This document shows positions 1-6,424 of a DNA stretch of 15,954 bases, one piece after another. The notes under the pieces were generated by a model. That model saw only the letters and a list, made by a program, of their open reading frames with translations, was not told the DNA's origin and did not search any database. Position 1 is the first letter of the stretch; the number at the start of each line of letters is the position of its first letter. The stretch comes from CAYTES01 sp964436935 (GTDB lineage: Bacteria; Patescibacteriota; Gracilibacteria; UBA1369; UBA12473): positions 1-15,954 of the forward strand of contig CAYTES010000033.1 of the NCBI GenBank assembly GCA_964436935.1, in the 5' to 3' direction. Made by a program: the position numbers and the translations under genes.

Positions 1-225
1 CATCGGGTCATCCGCCTTCATGCTCACAGACCAGCAGAGCCACGAGCTTTCCTGACCGGGATAGTCGTCCCCGGACGGGTCGATCTCGACGGCCGTGGCC
101 GAGGGGAGGTGGATTGCACCGCAGCCGCAGGAGGAAGCCTTCAGCTTCTGTCCGAGGATGCGGGGATCGGCTTTCAGGGTTTCGAGGATGGCAACGACTG
201 CGCTTCGATTCTGTGGGAGTGCCAT
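1..225 (-). CDS. Unrecognised GC-rich protein, 5' part only (75 residues, runs off left edge)
   Basis: An ATG at 225 (minus strand) opens a frame that runs without a stop to base 1. The N-terminus is MALPQNRSAVVAILETLKAD, followed by a Cys-Gly-Cys motif at residues 33-35 (SSCGCGAIHLPS) and a Trp/Cys-containing stretch (SSWLCWSVSM). No signal peptide or membrane segment is visible. The start is well supported by an AAAGGAG Shine-Dalgarno six bases upstream and a TTGACT-17-TAAAAT promoter. By hand count the coding part is 141/225 G+C (about 63%), clearly higher than the genes that follow, and codon use is correspondingly G/C-ending. The plus-strand frame over the same bases (95-277) is a shadow. 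I do not recognise the family. The composition, the Shine-Dalgarno and the position at the edge suggest a transferred gene or a foreign contig piece. Confidence 0.6.
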   Translation of the reverse strand, partial: MALPQNRSAVVAILETLKADPRILGQKLKASSCGCGAIHLPSATAVEIDPSGDDYPGQESSWLCWSVSMKADDPM

Positions 226-231
226 GATAGG

Positions 232-236
232 CTCCT
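232..236 (-). promoter_or_regulatory. Shine-Dalgarno AGGAG of the left-edge minus-strand gene
   Basis: AAAGGAG reads on the minus strand, with its AGGAG core six bases before the ATG at 225. It decides the start of the partial gene. It is also the only strong, well-spaced ribosome binding site I found ahead of any gene in the window. Confidence 0.7.
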
Positions 237-270
237 TTGGGGGGGAATGCAGGTTTACTGACTTAAATTT

Positions 271-299
271 ATTTTAAAACTAATTTTAATAAAAGTCAA
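271..299 (-). promoter_or_regulatory. Candidate sigma-70-type promoter of the left-edge gene
   Basis: On the minus strand TTGACT (299-294) and TAAAAT (276-271) are separated by exactly 17 bases. Transcription would start near 264, leaving a leader of about 39 bases containing a run of seven C on the minus strand and the Shine-Dalgarno. The 226-396 gap is a divergent promoter region and is AT-rich between about 260 and 320. Confidence 0.5.
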
Positions 300-333
300 T
301 ATTATTTTATAGTTTAAATTCTTTTGGGAAAAG

Positions 334-363
334 TGGACCATTGGATGGATTTTATAGTATACT
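334..363 (+). promoter_or_regulatory. Candidate promoter of the dsbA-like/obg/pth/rplU cluster
   Basis: TGGACC (334-339) and TATACT (358-363) are separated by 18 bases, with an alternative -10 TATAGT at 353-358. A start near 370 gives a leader of about 27 bases to the ATG at 397. The -35 matches the consensus at only four of six positions. Confidence 0.35.
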
Positions 364-396
364 CCGAAGGCTTTCTATTTTTTACACCCTCTTCGA

Positions 397-1140
397 ATGG
401 ACTCTAATGATTCTTCTCAAAATCCCTGGATGATGGTCAGTGTTTTTTTGGTCGGTGGTATTTTAGGGTACATGATCGGATTATGGTCTCCCGGAACGGT
501 TGGTGCCCCCTCTGCTGATGGGGGAGAAGCCACTCTTGCCGAGCAACAAGATACTACCGGCCTCTCCCAGGACGAAAAATTATTCAATGCCTTCCAGGCT
601 TCGTCTCCCGTTGACGTTTCCGAAGACGGAAATCCTTTCATCGGAGACAAGGATGCTCCAATTACGGTCGTTGAGTTCAGTGATTATCAATGTTATTACT
701 GTCGAAAATTTTCAAGCGATACGCTCCCCAGCATCATTCAAAATTATGTAGATAAGGGGAAAGTGAAGCTGGTTTATCGCGATCGCGTGGCGTTTCCGAA
801 TTCAAAAGCCGCGGCTCAGGCCGCAGAATGTGCGGGGAAACAGGATGCCTATTTCTTGATGCATGATGTGCTTTTCCGGGAAACGGATTGGACGTCTGCT
901 TCGGATCCAACGACTCTTTTTGTGGGGTATGCGGCGAATTTAGATTTGGATGAAGAGGAATTTGCGGCTTGCTTGCAGGATCCTAAGGTGGCTCAAGAGA
1001 TTGAAGATGATAATACCAATGCTTTGGAAGTCGGAGCCCGTGGAACACCCACGTTCTTCATCAATGGAAAACGGCTAGTAGGAGCTCAACCTTATCCGCT
1101 CTTTAGTAAAATTTTCGACGCCATGCTAAAGGATCTTTAA
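397..1140 (+). CDS. Membrane-anchored DsbA-like thiol:disulfide oxidoreductase
   Basis: A 247-residue protein with an N-terminal membrane anchor (about residues 12-30), an acidic linker, then a thioredoxin fold of the DsbA/BdbD type outside the membrane. The active site is CYYC (C99-C102) after VVEFSDYQ, and the cis-proline loop is GTPTFF (P218). Two further cysteines, C145 and C192, lie where BdbD-like proteins often carry a structural disulfide. The family oxidises cysteine pairs in exported proteins; oxidase rather than isomerase is inferred from the single-domain architecture. It starts the plus-strand cluster, 18 bases before obg, with no Shine-Dalgarno before the ATG. The surface protein at 3687-5054 and the transglycosylase at 11672-12538 both have cysteine pairs and are possible substrates (inference). 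Confidence 0.88.
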   Translation: MDSNDSSQNPWMMVSVFLVGGILGYMIGLWSPGTVGAPSADGGEATLAEQQDTTGLSQDEKLFNAFQASSPVDVSEDGNPFIGDKDAPITVVEFSDYQCYYCRKFSSDTLPSIIQNYVDKGKVKLVYRDRVAFPNSKAAAQAAECAGKQDAYFLMHDVLFRETDWTSASDPTTLFVGYAANLDLDEEEFAACLQDPKVAQEIEDDNTNALEVGARGTPTFFINGKRLVGAQPYPLFSKIFDAMLKDL

Positions 1141-1158
1141 TTTTTTGTTTTTCAAACC

Positions 1159-2502
1159 ATGTTTTGTGACCAAGTGTCGTTGACAGTAGTGGCCGGTAGT
1201 GGGGGAGATGGCTTCGTCGGTTTTCGTCGGGAAAAATTTGTGGCTCGAGGCGGCCCTGATGGAGGGGATGGCGGACGAGGGGGACATCTCATTTTTAAAG
1301 TAGACCCCAATCTCAATAGCTTGATCCATTTGCGAAAAAAGTCCATTTGGAAAGCAGAACCTGGCCAAGACGGGCATCGTTTTAATAAAGCGGGCCATGC
1401 GGGCGAAGATCTTATTTTAAATGTTCCGCCAGGAACCTTGGTGTATGACCAGGGAAAAAATAAATTACTGTTTGACTTGGTGGATTCCGACCAAGAAGTC
1501 GTGTTCTTAGAAGGAGGAAAAGGAGGATTTGGAAATGCCCACTTTGTTTCCAGTGTTCGTCAAGCGCCCTTGTTTGGCGAAAAAGGAGAACCCGGGGCAT
1601 CAATAAAAATTCGATTGGAAATGCGTATGGTCGCCGATGTGGGATTGATTGGATTGCCTTCGGTAGGCAAATCGACTTTGATTTCACGAATCACGGATGC
1701 CAAACCTAAAATTGCCGATTATCCCTTCACCACTTTAATCCCCAATATGGGAGTAGTCGCGTTATCGCGTTGGGGAGGCTCCGCCGAACAAACTTTTGTG
1801 GTGGCGGATATTCCGGGACTGATTGAAGGAGCTCATCAGGGAAAAGGATTGGGTGATGAATTCTTGCGGCATGTGTCCCGCACTTCGATTCTGGTTCATC
1901 TCTTGGACTGTCAATCCGTGGATCCATTCAAAGATTACGAGGTAATCATGAATGAGCTGAAATTGTATGATCCCGAATTGGCCAAACGACCACAAATCCT
2001 GGTATTAAACAAAATGGATACGTTAGACCAAGAAACCGCTGATTATTTAATGAAAGAACTCAAATCCTTCTTGGTTCGAAAGAAAAAATCCAAACTGCCC
2101 TTATTTTCCATTTCAGGAATTTCCGGACAAGGACTTTCGGAATTGGTTTTCTATTTGTTCAAAGAAGTTCAAAAAATACGAAAAGCTCAAAAGGCTTCTC
2201 CAGTCATTACGGAGGAGGTTCATCGCGTGTTTCGTCCTCATCTTGAAGAAGGAAATCGTGGATTTTCCATTGAAGAAGAAATCCCAAAACGAAAAAAAGA
2301 AGGTGCCCCCCGCGCCTTCCGAGTCACGGGAAAAAGGATTGAGCAGATCGTCGTGATGTCACCACTAGAAAATGATGCCGCAATGGCGCGGATTTATGAC
2401 ATCATGAAGAAAATGGGTATTACCCCTCAATTGCGCAAGAAAGGGGCTACAGTGGGCGACCTCATTCGGATTGGGGAGGGAGTTTTTGAGTTCCGAGGGT
2501 AA
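1159..2502 (+). CDS. obg: GTPase Obg/CgtA, ribosome assembly
   Basis: A 447-residue protein with the full three-domain Obg layout. The glycine-rich Obg fold spans about residues 1-157 (GGDGGRGG, PPGTLVYD, KGGFGN). The GTPase domain has G1 GLPSVGKS (165-172), G2 TT (191-192), G3 DIPG (217-220), G4 NKMD (284-287) and G5 around SISG (317-320). A C-terminal OCT domain covers about 350-447, ending RIGEGVFEFRG. Obg binds the large ribosomal subunit and takes part in 50S maturation and stress signalling. The ATG at 1159 matches the conserved N-terminus (F-x-D-Q-V). No Shine-Dalgarno precedes it. It lies between the DsbA-like gene and pth in one transcription direction. Nothing looks truncated. Confidence 0.97.
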   Translation: MFCDQVSLTVVAGSGGDGFVGFRREKFVARGGPDGGDGGRGGHLIFKVDPNLNSLIHLRKKSIWKAEPGQDGHRFNKAGHAGEDLILNVPPGTLVYDQGKNKLLFDLVDSDQEVVFLEGGKGGFGNAHFVSSVRQAPLFGEKGEPGASIKIRLEMRMVADVGLIGLPSVGKSTLISRITDAKPKIADYPFTTLIPNMGVVALSRWGGSAEQTFVVADIPGLIEGAHQGKGLGDEFLRHVSRTSILVHLLDCQSVDPFKDYEVIMNELKLYDPELAKRPQILVLNKMDTLDQETADYLMKELKSFLVRKKKSKLPLFSISGISGQGLSELVFYLFKEVQKIRKAQKASPVITEEVHRVFRPHLEEGNRGFSIEEEIPKRKKEGAPRAFRVTGKRIEQIVVMSPLENDAAMARIYDIMKKMGITPQLRKKGATVGDLIRIGEGVFEFRG

Positions 2503-2530
2503 TGAAACGAAGTACTTTTTGCTTAAAATT

Positions 2531-3109
2531 ATGAAAATCATTGTTGGACTCGGTAACCCCGGAAAGCAGTACGAGAAGACTCGCCACAATATAGGTTTTA
2601 TGGCGGTGGATGGGTTACGGGAAAAATTGAAATTCCCTTCTTTCCGACATGAAACTAAATTCAAAGCAGAGGTATCGAGAGGAGATTTACAAGAAGAAAA
2701 AATCGTGTTGGTACGACCTCAAACTTTCATGAATCTTTCCGGGGAAGCCATCCAATTATTAAAACAATTTTACAAGGTGAAGGACTCGGATATTTGGGTG
2801 CTGTACGATGACATCGATATTTCTTTAGGGACTTTAAGAATTAGAGAATCAGGCTCAGCAGGAACACACAATGGGATGAAATCATTAACCCAAACGTTAG
2901 GATCCGGGGATTTTCCGCGTTTCCGACTAGGCATTGAAAGTCGAGGAGGGCACGCACCCATTCAACAAAATACAGCAGGATTTGTGCTGGAATCATTTCG
3001 AAATGAAGAACGTCCCCAAGTTGAAGAGTTGATTAAAAAGGCCGTTTCCGCAATTCATATGGCACTAAAAAAAGGCGTTCAAGAAGCCCAAAATGTTTTT
3101 TCTCATTAA
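2531..3109 (+). CDS. pth: Peptidyl-tRNA hydrolase
   Basis: A 192-residue protein that cleaves peptidyl-tRNA released from stalled ribosomes. The conserved start KIIVGLGNPGKQYEKTRHNIG contains the catalytic histidine H19. N68 (TFMNLSG), D93 (LYDDIDI) and N114 (GTHNGM) sit where the Escherichia coli enzyme has its substrate-binding and catalytic residues. The frame is open upstream to 2471 and would overlap obg, but homology with the MKIIVGLGNPG start places the initiation codon at ATG 2531, 28 bases after obg. The length is normal for the family. There is no Shine-Dalgarno. The obg-pth-rplU neighbourhood makes sense as a translation cluster. Confidence 0.96.
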   Translation: MKIIVGLGNPGKQYEKTRHNIGFMAVDGLREKLKFPSFRHETKFKAEVSRGDLQEEKIVLVRPQTFMNLSGEAIQLLKQFYKVKDSDIWVLYDDIDISLGTLRIRESGSAGTHNGMKSLTQTLGSGDFPRFRLGIESRGGHAPIQQNTAGFVLESFRNEERPQVEELIKKAVSAIHMALKKGVQEAQNVFSH

Positions 3110-3171
3110 AAGGCTTGCTTTTTCCCTTCAAAGTGAGTACCTTTTTGAGGCTTAATTTAACGACTTTCCAC

Positions 3172-3603
3172 ATGTACGCTGTTATACAGATCGGTTCCAC
3201 CCAATATATGGTTCGAGAAAAAGAAGAGTTTTTAGTCGATCATCTTGATATGGAAGAAGGTAAAAACATCAAGATTGATCATGTGCTGCTTTATGCCGAC
3301 GATGAGGCGCAAAAAGTAATGATCGGAACTCCATATTTGGATCACGTCAAAGTTGAAGCCCGTGTCCTTGGCCACGAAAAGGGAGAAAAACTTCGTGTAT
3401 TTAAAATGAAAGCAAAAAAACGATATCAAAAAACTCAAGGGCATCGTTCTCACTATACTCGTCTGAAAGTATTGAAAATCAGCGTATTGTCTGGGTCAGC
3501 CAAAGCGGAACAGGAAGAAGGTGTAGAAAAAGCTGAAACTCCAAAAGTAACTCCCAAGAAGGCAGTAGCTCCAAAAAAGAAAACGGAAAAGCAAGAGGAG
3601 TAA
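3172..3603 (+). CDS. rplU: 50S ribosomal protein L21 with charged C-terminal extension
   Basis: A 143-residue protein. The first ~107 residues are a complete L21: MYAVIQIGSTQYMV start, IGTPYLDHVKVEARVLGH in the middle, and the RNA-binding signature KKRYQKTQGHRSHYTRLKV (82-100). Residues 108-143 form a low-complexity tail rich in Glu, Lys, Ala and Pro, absent from typical ~103-residue L21. The frame is open up to 3115, but the family start is the ATG at 3172, without a Shine-Dalgarno. L21 is normally followed by rpmA (L27). Here a convergent surface-protein gene follows instead, so rpmA must lie elsewhere or be missing. Confidence 0.95.
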   Translation: MYAVIQIGSTQYMVREKEEFLVDHLDMEEGKNIKIDHVLLYADDEAQKVMIGTPYLDHVKVEARVLGHEKGEKLRVFKMKAKKRYQKTQGHRSHYTRLKVLKISVLSGSAKAEQEEGVEKAETPKVTPKKAVAPKKKTEKQEE

Positions 3604-3627
3604 GCGTAATTCAAAATGGAAATAAAA

Positions 3628-3650
3628 AACGACTCGTCGTTACCCTTTTT
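3628..3650 (+). terminator. Weak candidate terminator between rplU and the convergent surface-protein gene
   Basis: AACGAC (3628-3633) and GTCGTT (3636-3641) are self-complementary, realistically a 5-bp stem with a 4-base loop. An A-run precedes and ACCCTTTTT follows. The A/T tracts on both sides would suit a bidirectional terminator between converging genes, but the stem is short and the T-run is offset. Confidence 0.35.
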
Positions 3651-3686
3651 GGTGTTTGCTTCAGATCTATCTTTTCTGCGAATTCC

Positions 3687-5054
3687 CTAGAGTTTCATAC
3701 TCGTGGCTTCGGTAGGAAGACCTTTGACTTTGTAACCATTGGTCCAGTCACTCGTTGAGGTGGAATGACTTTTTGCCGATCGATCGGACCATACATTACG
3801 TCCGACAACGCCAAAGGCATTGGTGCTGGCCGAATGAACGGTAACGCTTTCAGCCCCTAAACGAGTGGTGACACTTCCGTTCTTTTGTTTTTCTCCTCCC
3901 TTTAAGGTTACAGGAACTTTAACCACATAGTATTGAGTGGATCCTTTGGCGACGACTTCTTCCGCAGTAAAAATCACGTTGGCCACTTTGCTGGCCCAGG
4001 TTCCGGTGGCAAGCGCCGTGGTACCTACGGTTCCATTGCTTTCATAGCGATAGACTTTTACCGCATTGGCAGCAGATAAAGCGGCTTCGTCCAATCCAAT
4101 GGCAGCAATTTCAAAGCTAAGCTTGTACAGCCCAACGTCTCCATTTCCGGAAGCGGTGATAGCCAAACAATAGACGGCGGCTTCTCCGCTAGCGACTAAT
4201 TTACCCGAAGCACAAGGAGAGGTTCCCGCGGTGTCCTTGGCAAAGCCGGGAATCGATTTATAGATGGCAATTTCATTCGCATCTATGTCTCCGGTGCTTT
4301 GCTTGGTTTGACTAATGACCGTCTTGCTGGTTTGCCCAACGGCTTCAAACGTGGAGTCGTAATCAAAGTCCAGTTCGATCTGTTTTCCTCCAATTATTTC
4401 GATACTGTTTCCTGCGACAACTTCCTCGGGGAGTTGTCGGGTGTTGGCGTTTGCAGAACTGGTTCCTTGGCTGATATTGAATAGATCAACATACAGTTCC
4501 ATTTGAGCGGTTCCTCCATTGGGAACCATCATGGTCAAGTTTTCAAAGGTGGCTTTTCCATCTTTTAAGCTGGCGGTTGCGATTCCATTGAGTGTAGTTG
4601 GGGCGCTCACCGAGGTTGGATACTTGAGTGTTAAGGTTTTAGCGGCCTTGTTGGTTTCCATGGTATTGTCTTCGGCTGAATCGTTACGAACAGACAATTT
4701 GGTCACGGTAAAGGCTTCTCCGGTTCCCTTGGCTTGGTATCGTGCGACTAGAACACCTGTCGCACCTCCTGCAACGATGTCATCGCCGACGGGAGTGCTC
4801 GAAGCACTGAATTGAAGGGTTCCGGCGGTGACGGTCGGAGTTGTTGGGGTTGTTGTGCCACCACCACTGCTACCACCACCACCTCCTCCTCCTCCATCAC
4901 TTGAGCCCTCCGCCTCTCCATTTTCATTAACGGTTGTTACCACAGCGGCCCCCTTGAGGTTGACAAGGTTTCCACCAACCGCAAAGGCGACCACCACCAA
5001 AATGGCAAGTCCTCCTAAAAATAAATTGCGTTGCTTTTGATTTTTGAAAAACAT
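3687..5054 (-). CDS. Signal-anchored surface protein with Gly-rich linker (CPR-type)
   Basis: A 455-residue protein. A lysine-containing N-terminus (MFFKNQKQRN) is followed by a hydrophobic signal anchor (about residues 11-33), then a Gly/Ser/Thr/Pro linker (50-75, with eight consecutive glycines), then an extracellular region rich in beta-prone Val/Thr/Ser segments. Two half-domains can be guessed (about 79-230 and 231-420); the first opens with a STPVGDDIVAGGATGVLVAR stretch. C281 and C296 could form a disulfide. The C-terminus (NVWSDRSAKSHSTSTSDW, then TNGYKVKGLP) resembles an ending I recall from CPR/Peregrinibacteria surface proteins. No sortase motif or C-terminal membrane helix is present. 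It is an export-directed envelope or S-layer-like protein; the exact role is unknown. It is divergent from the PrsW-family protease. Confidence 0.75.
   Translation of the reverse strand: MFFKNQKQRNLFLGGLAILVVVAFAVGGNLVNLKGAAVVTTVNENGEAEGSSDGGGGGGGGSSGGGTTTPTTPTVTAGTLQFSASSTPVGDDIVAGGATGVLVARYQAKGTGEAFTVTKLSVRNDSAEDNTMETNKAAKTLTLKYPTSVSAPTTLNGIATASLKDGKATFENLTMMVPNGGTAQMELYVDLFNISQGTSSANANTRQLPEEVVAGNSIEIIGGKQIELDFDYDSTFEAVGQTSKTVISQTKQSTGDIDANEIAIYKSIPGFAKDTAGTSPCASGKLVASGEAAVYCLAITASGNGDVGLYKLSFEIAAIGLDEAALSAANAVKVYRYESNGTVGTTALATGTWASKVANVIFTAEEVVAKGSTQYYVVKVPVTLKGGEKQKNGSVTTRLGAESVTVHSASTNAFGVVGRNVWSDRSAKSHSTSTSDWTNGYKVKGLPTEATSMKL
4872..4895 (-). repeat. Glycine-codon microsatellite in the surface-protein linker
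   Basis: Eight consecutive Gly codons (four GGA/GGA-like, four GGT) make a trinucleotide tract encoding residues 54-61. Changes in copy number would keep the frame and alter only the linker length between membrane anchor and surface domains. Confidence 0.7.
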
Positions 5055-5114
5055 AGGTTTTTGTTTTTAAAAATTAATAAATATAAAGTTATCTGATTAT
5101 AATACCACTTATAA

Positions 5115-5144
5115 TTGCTTTTTGCAATAGTTTTGAGGTATAAT
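5115..5144 (+). promoter_or_regulatory. Promoter of the PrsW-family gene
   Basis: TTGCTT (5115-5120) and a perfect TATAAT (5139-5144) are 18 bases apart. Transcription near 5151 leaves a leader of about 24 bases without a Shine-Dalgarno. A small palindrome, ATTGC-TTTTT-GCAAT (5114-5128), covers the -35 box and could be an operator. The 5055-5174 gap is very AT-rich. A minus-strand TATAAT (5101-5096) might serve the divergent surface-protein gene, but no convincing -35 matches it. Confidence 0.5.
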
Positions 5145-5174
5145 TTTTTGATACTTTATTAATTGGATTGAAAT

Positions 5175-6317
5175 ATGGCTGAATTTTTCCAGCACTATTG
5201 GGTACAAATGGGGTTGAGTATTTTTCTTTCCTTGTTGCCGGTTTTCATTTGGATTGATTTTTTATTGAAACAAAATGAAGACTCTCCAAAAACTCTGATT
5301 AAAGTGTTTTTATTCGGTGTTTTTTCGGTTGTCCCGATTTTGGGAATTCAATATTTATGGCTTTTTTATCCAAAATTCAATCTCTATTCTCTATTTCAAC
5401 ACGGAGATGCCACCGTTCCGGTTGGATTTTTGGCCACCTTTATTTTTGTGGGTATTTTTGAGGAATTCACCAAGTTCAACATGCTAAGGCACCTAAAATG
5501 GGCCAAAGTGGAACTCAAAACCGTTAATGATGCGATGAAGTACATGCTGATCATTGCATTGGGATTTTCATTCACTGAAAACATGCTCTATTTTTCCAAT
5601 ATTCTCAGTAATCAGCAGTTGGGTGAATTTTTCCATGCCTTCGTTTTTCGTTCGGTATTCACAATGGCGGCGCATATGATTTTCTCCAGTATTGTAGCGT
5701 ACCATTATGCCATTGGTCGGTTTGGAAACCCCATTCTCGAGTTAGACCGCTGGACAGGCCAAAAACATCCTTTTATGGACTGGCTCAAGCGTATTTTTGG
5801 TATTCAGGAACAAAATGTATTTCGATTTCAAAAAACAGTTGAAGGATTGTGGGCAGCGATGGGATTACATGCGCTGTTCAACTTTTCGCTTCAGATGAAT
5901 CATTTGGGGTATTCACTGGCCATTGTAGTTTTTGGATTCATCATGGTGCTCTATTTAAGGAAAAAACGCATGAACTACCTCGTCTTCACCACGGCGGAGC
6001 GTCAGAGGCCTTCAACGATTGGAATTGCGGAAGAAAAAGTCGTGATTGAGCTCATGGGAATGTGGTTCAATGAAAAAAAATACAAAGAAGTGATTGAGAT
6101 TTGCGACCGTTTGGGAAAACGCGATCCGGATAATCTAGTGGTGAAACTTTTTAGGGCCAAAGCGGTGGATGCAAAAAAAATTGAGCGCGTTAAAAGAGCC
6201 ATCCATTTGCTATTTTCCGAGGAGGATTATGACGTGGAAAACGAAGAACTAAGCTTGTTTGATCGATTCAAAACCGTTCAAAAGAAAAAGGAAGAATTGA
6301 ATGTGGAAACAAAGTAA
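5175..6317 (+). CDS. PrsW-family intramembrane glutamic protease with C-terminal soluble domain
   Basis: A 380-residue protein with about seven hydrophobic segments (roughly 13-31, 42-66, 82-96, 122-140, 156-177, 225-240, 245-261). Motifs of the PrsW/CPBP-like glutamic membrane proteases are all visible: EEFTK (E96, E97, K100), FSFTENMLYF (E135, N136), RSVFTMAAH (R159, H167) and GLHALFNF (H232, N236). PrsW of Bacillus subtilis cuts an anti-sigma factor in the membrane; the substrate here is unknown. After the last helix, residues about 270-380 are soluble, helical and charged, with a TPR-like stretch (WFNEKKYKEVIEICDRLGKR) that could bind partners. The ATG at 5175 is 24 bases after the predicted transcription start. 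The next gene has its own promoter, so this is probably a single-gene unit. Confidence 0.85.
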   Translation: MAEFFQHYWVQMGLSIFLSLLPVFIWIDFLLKQNEDSPKTLIKVFLFGVFSVVPILGIQYLWLFYPKFNLYSLFQHGDATVPVGFLATFIFVGIFEEFTKFNMLRHLKWAKVELKTVNDAMKYMLIIALGFSFTENMLYFSNILSNQQLGEFFHAFVFRSVFTMAAHMIFSSIVAYHYAIGRFGNPILELDRWTGQKHPFMDWLKRIFGIQEQNVFRFQKTVEGLWAAMGLHALFNFSLQMNHLGYSLAIVVFGFIMVLYLRKKRMNYLVFTTAERQRPSTIGIAEEKVVIELMGMWFNEKKYKEVIEICDRLGKRDPDNLVVKLFRAKAVDAKKIERVKRAIHLLFSEEDYDVENEELSLFDRFKTVQKKKEELNVETK

Positions 6318-6369
6318 AAAACTCCTAAATAAATCGGATACAACCACTAATGCGTACAAGACGAATGGG

Positions 6370-6398
6370 TTGCTATTTTTATAAATTAATTGTATAAT
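6370..6398 (+). promoter_or_regulatory. Promoter of the 236-residue unknown gene
   Basis: TTGCTA (6370-6375) and perfect TATAAT (6393-6398) are 17 bases apart, the best-formed promoter in the window. The predicted start near 6405 leaves a leader of about 20 bases. A decoy ATG at 6421 opens a frame of only eight codons (ATGTATGTTGTTCAA... then TGA) that overlaps the true start at 6425. Confidence 0.6.
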
Positions 6399-6424
6399 AA
6401 AATTTAGAATGTTAAAATCCATGT

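Noticed and set aside
95..277. Plus-strand open frame of 60 codons
   Set aside because: It is antisense to the minus-strand gene at 1-225, which has a Shine-Dalgarno, a promoter and an open frame to the edge. The 60-residue translation has no recognisable features and extends into the AT-rich gap.
4860..4900. CRISPR-like or mobile repeat
   Set aside because: The repeated CCA/CCT triplets are glycine codons of a linker in the surface protein, with no spacers.
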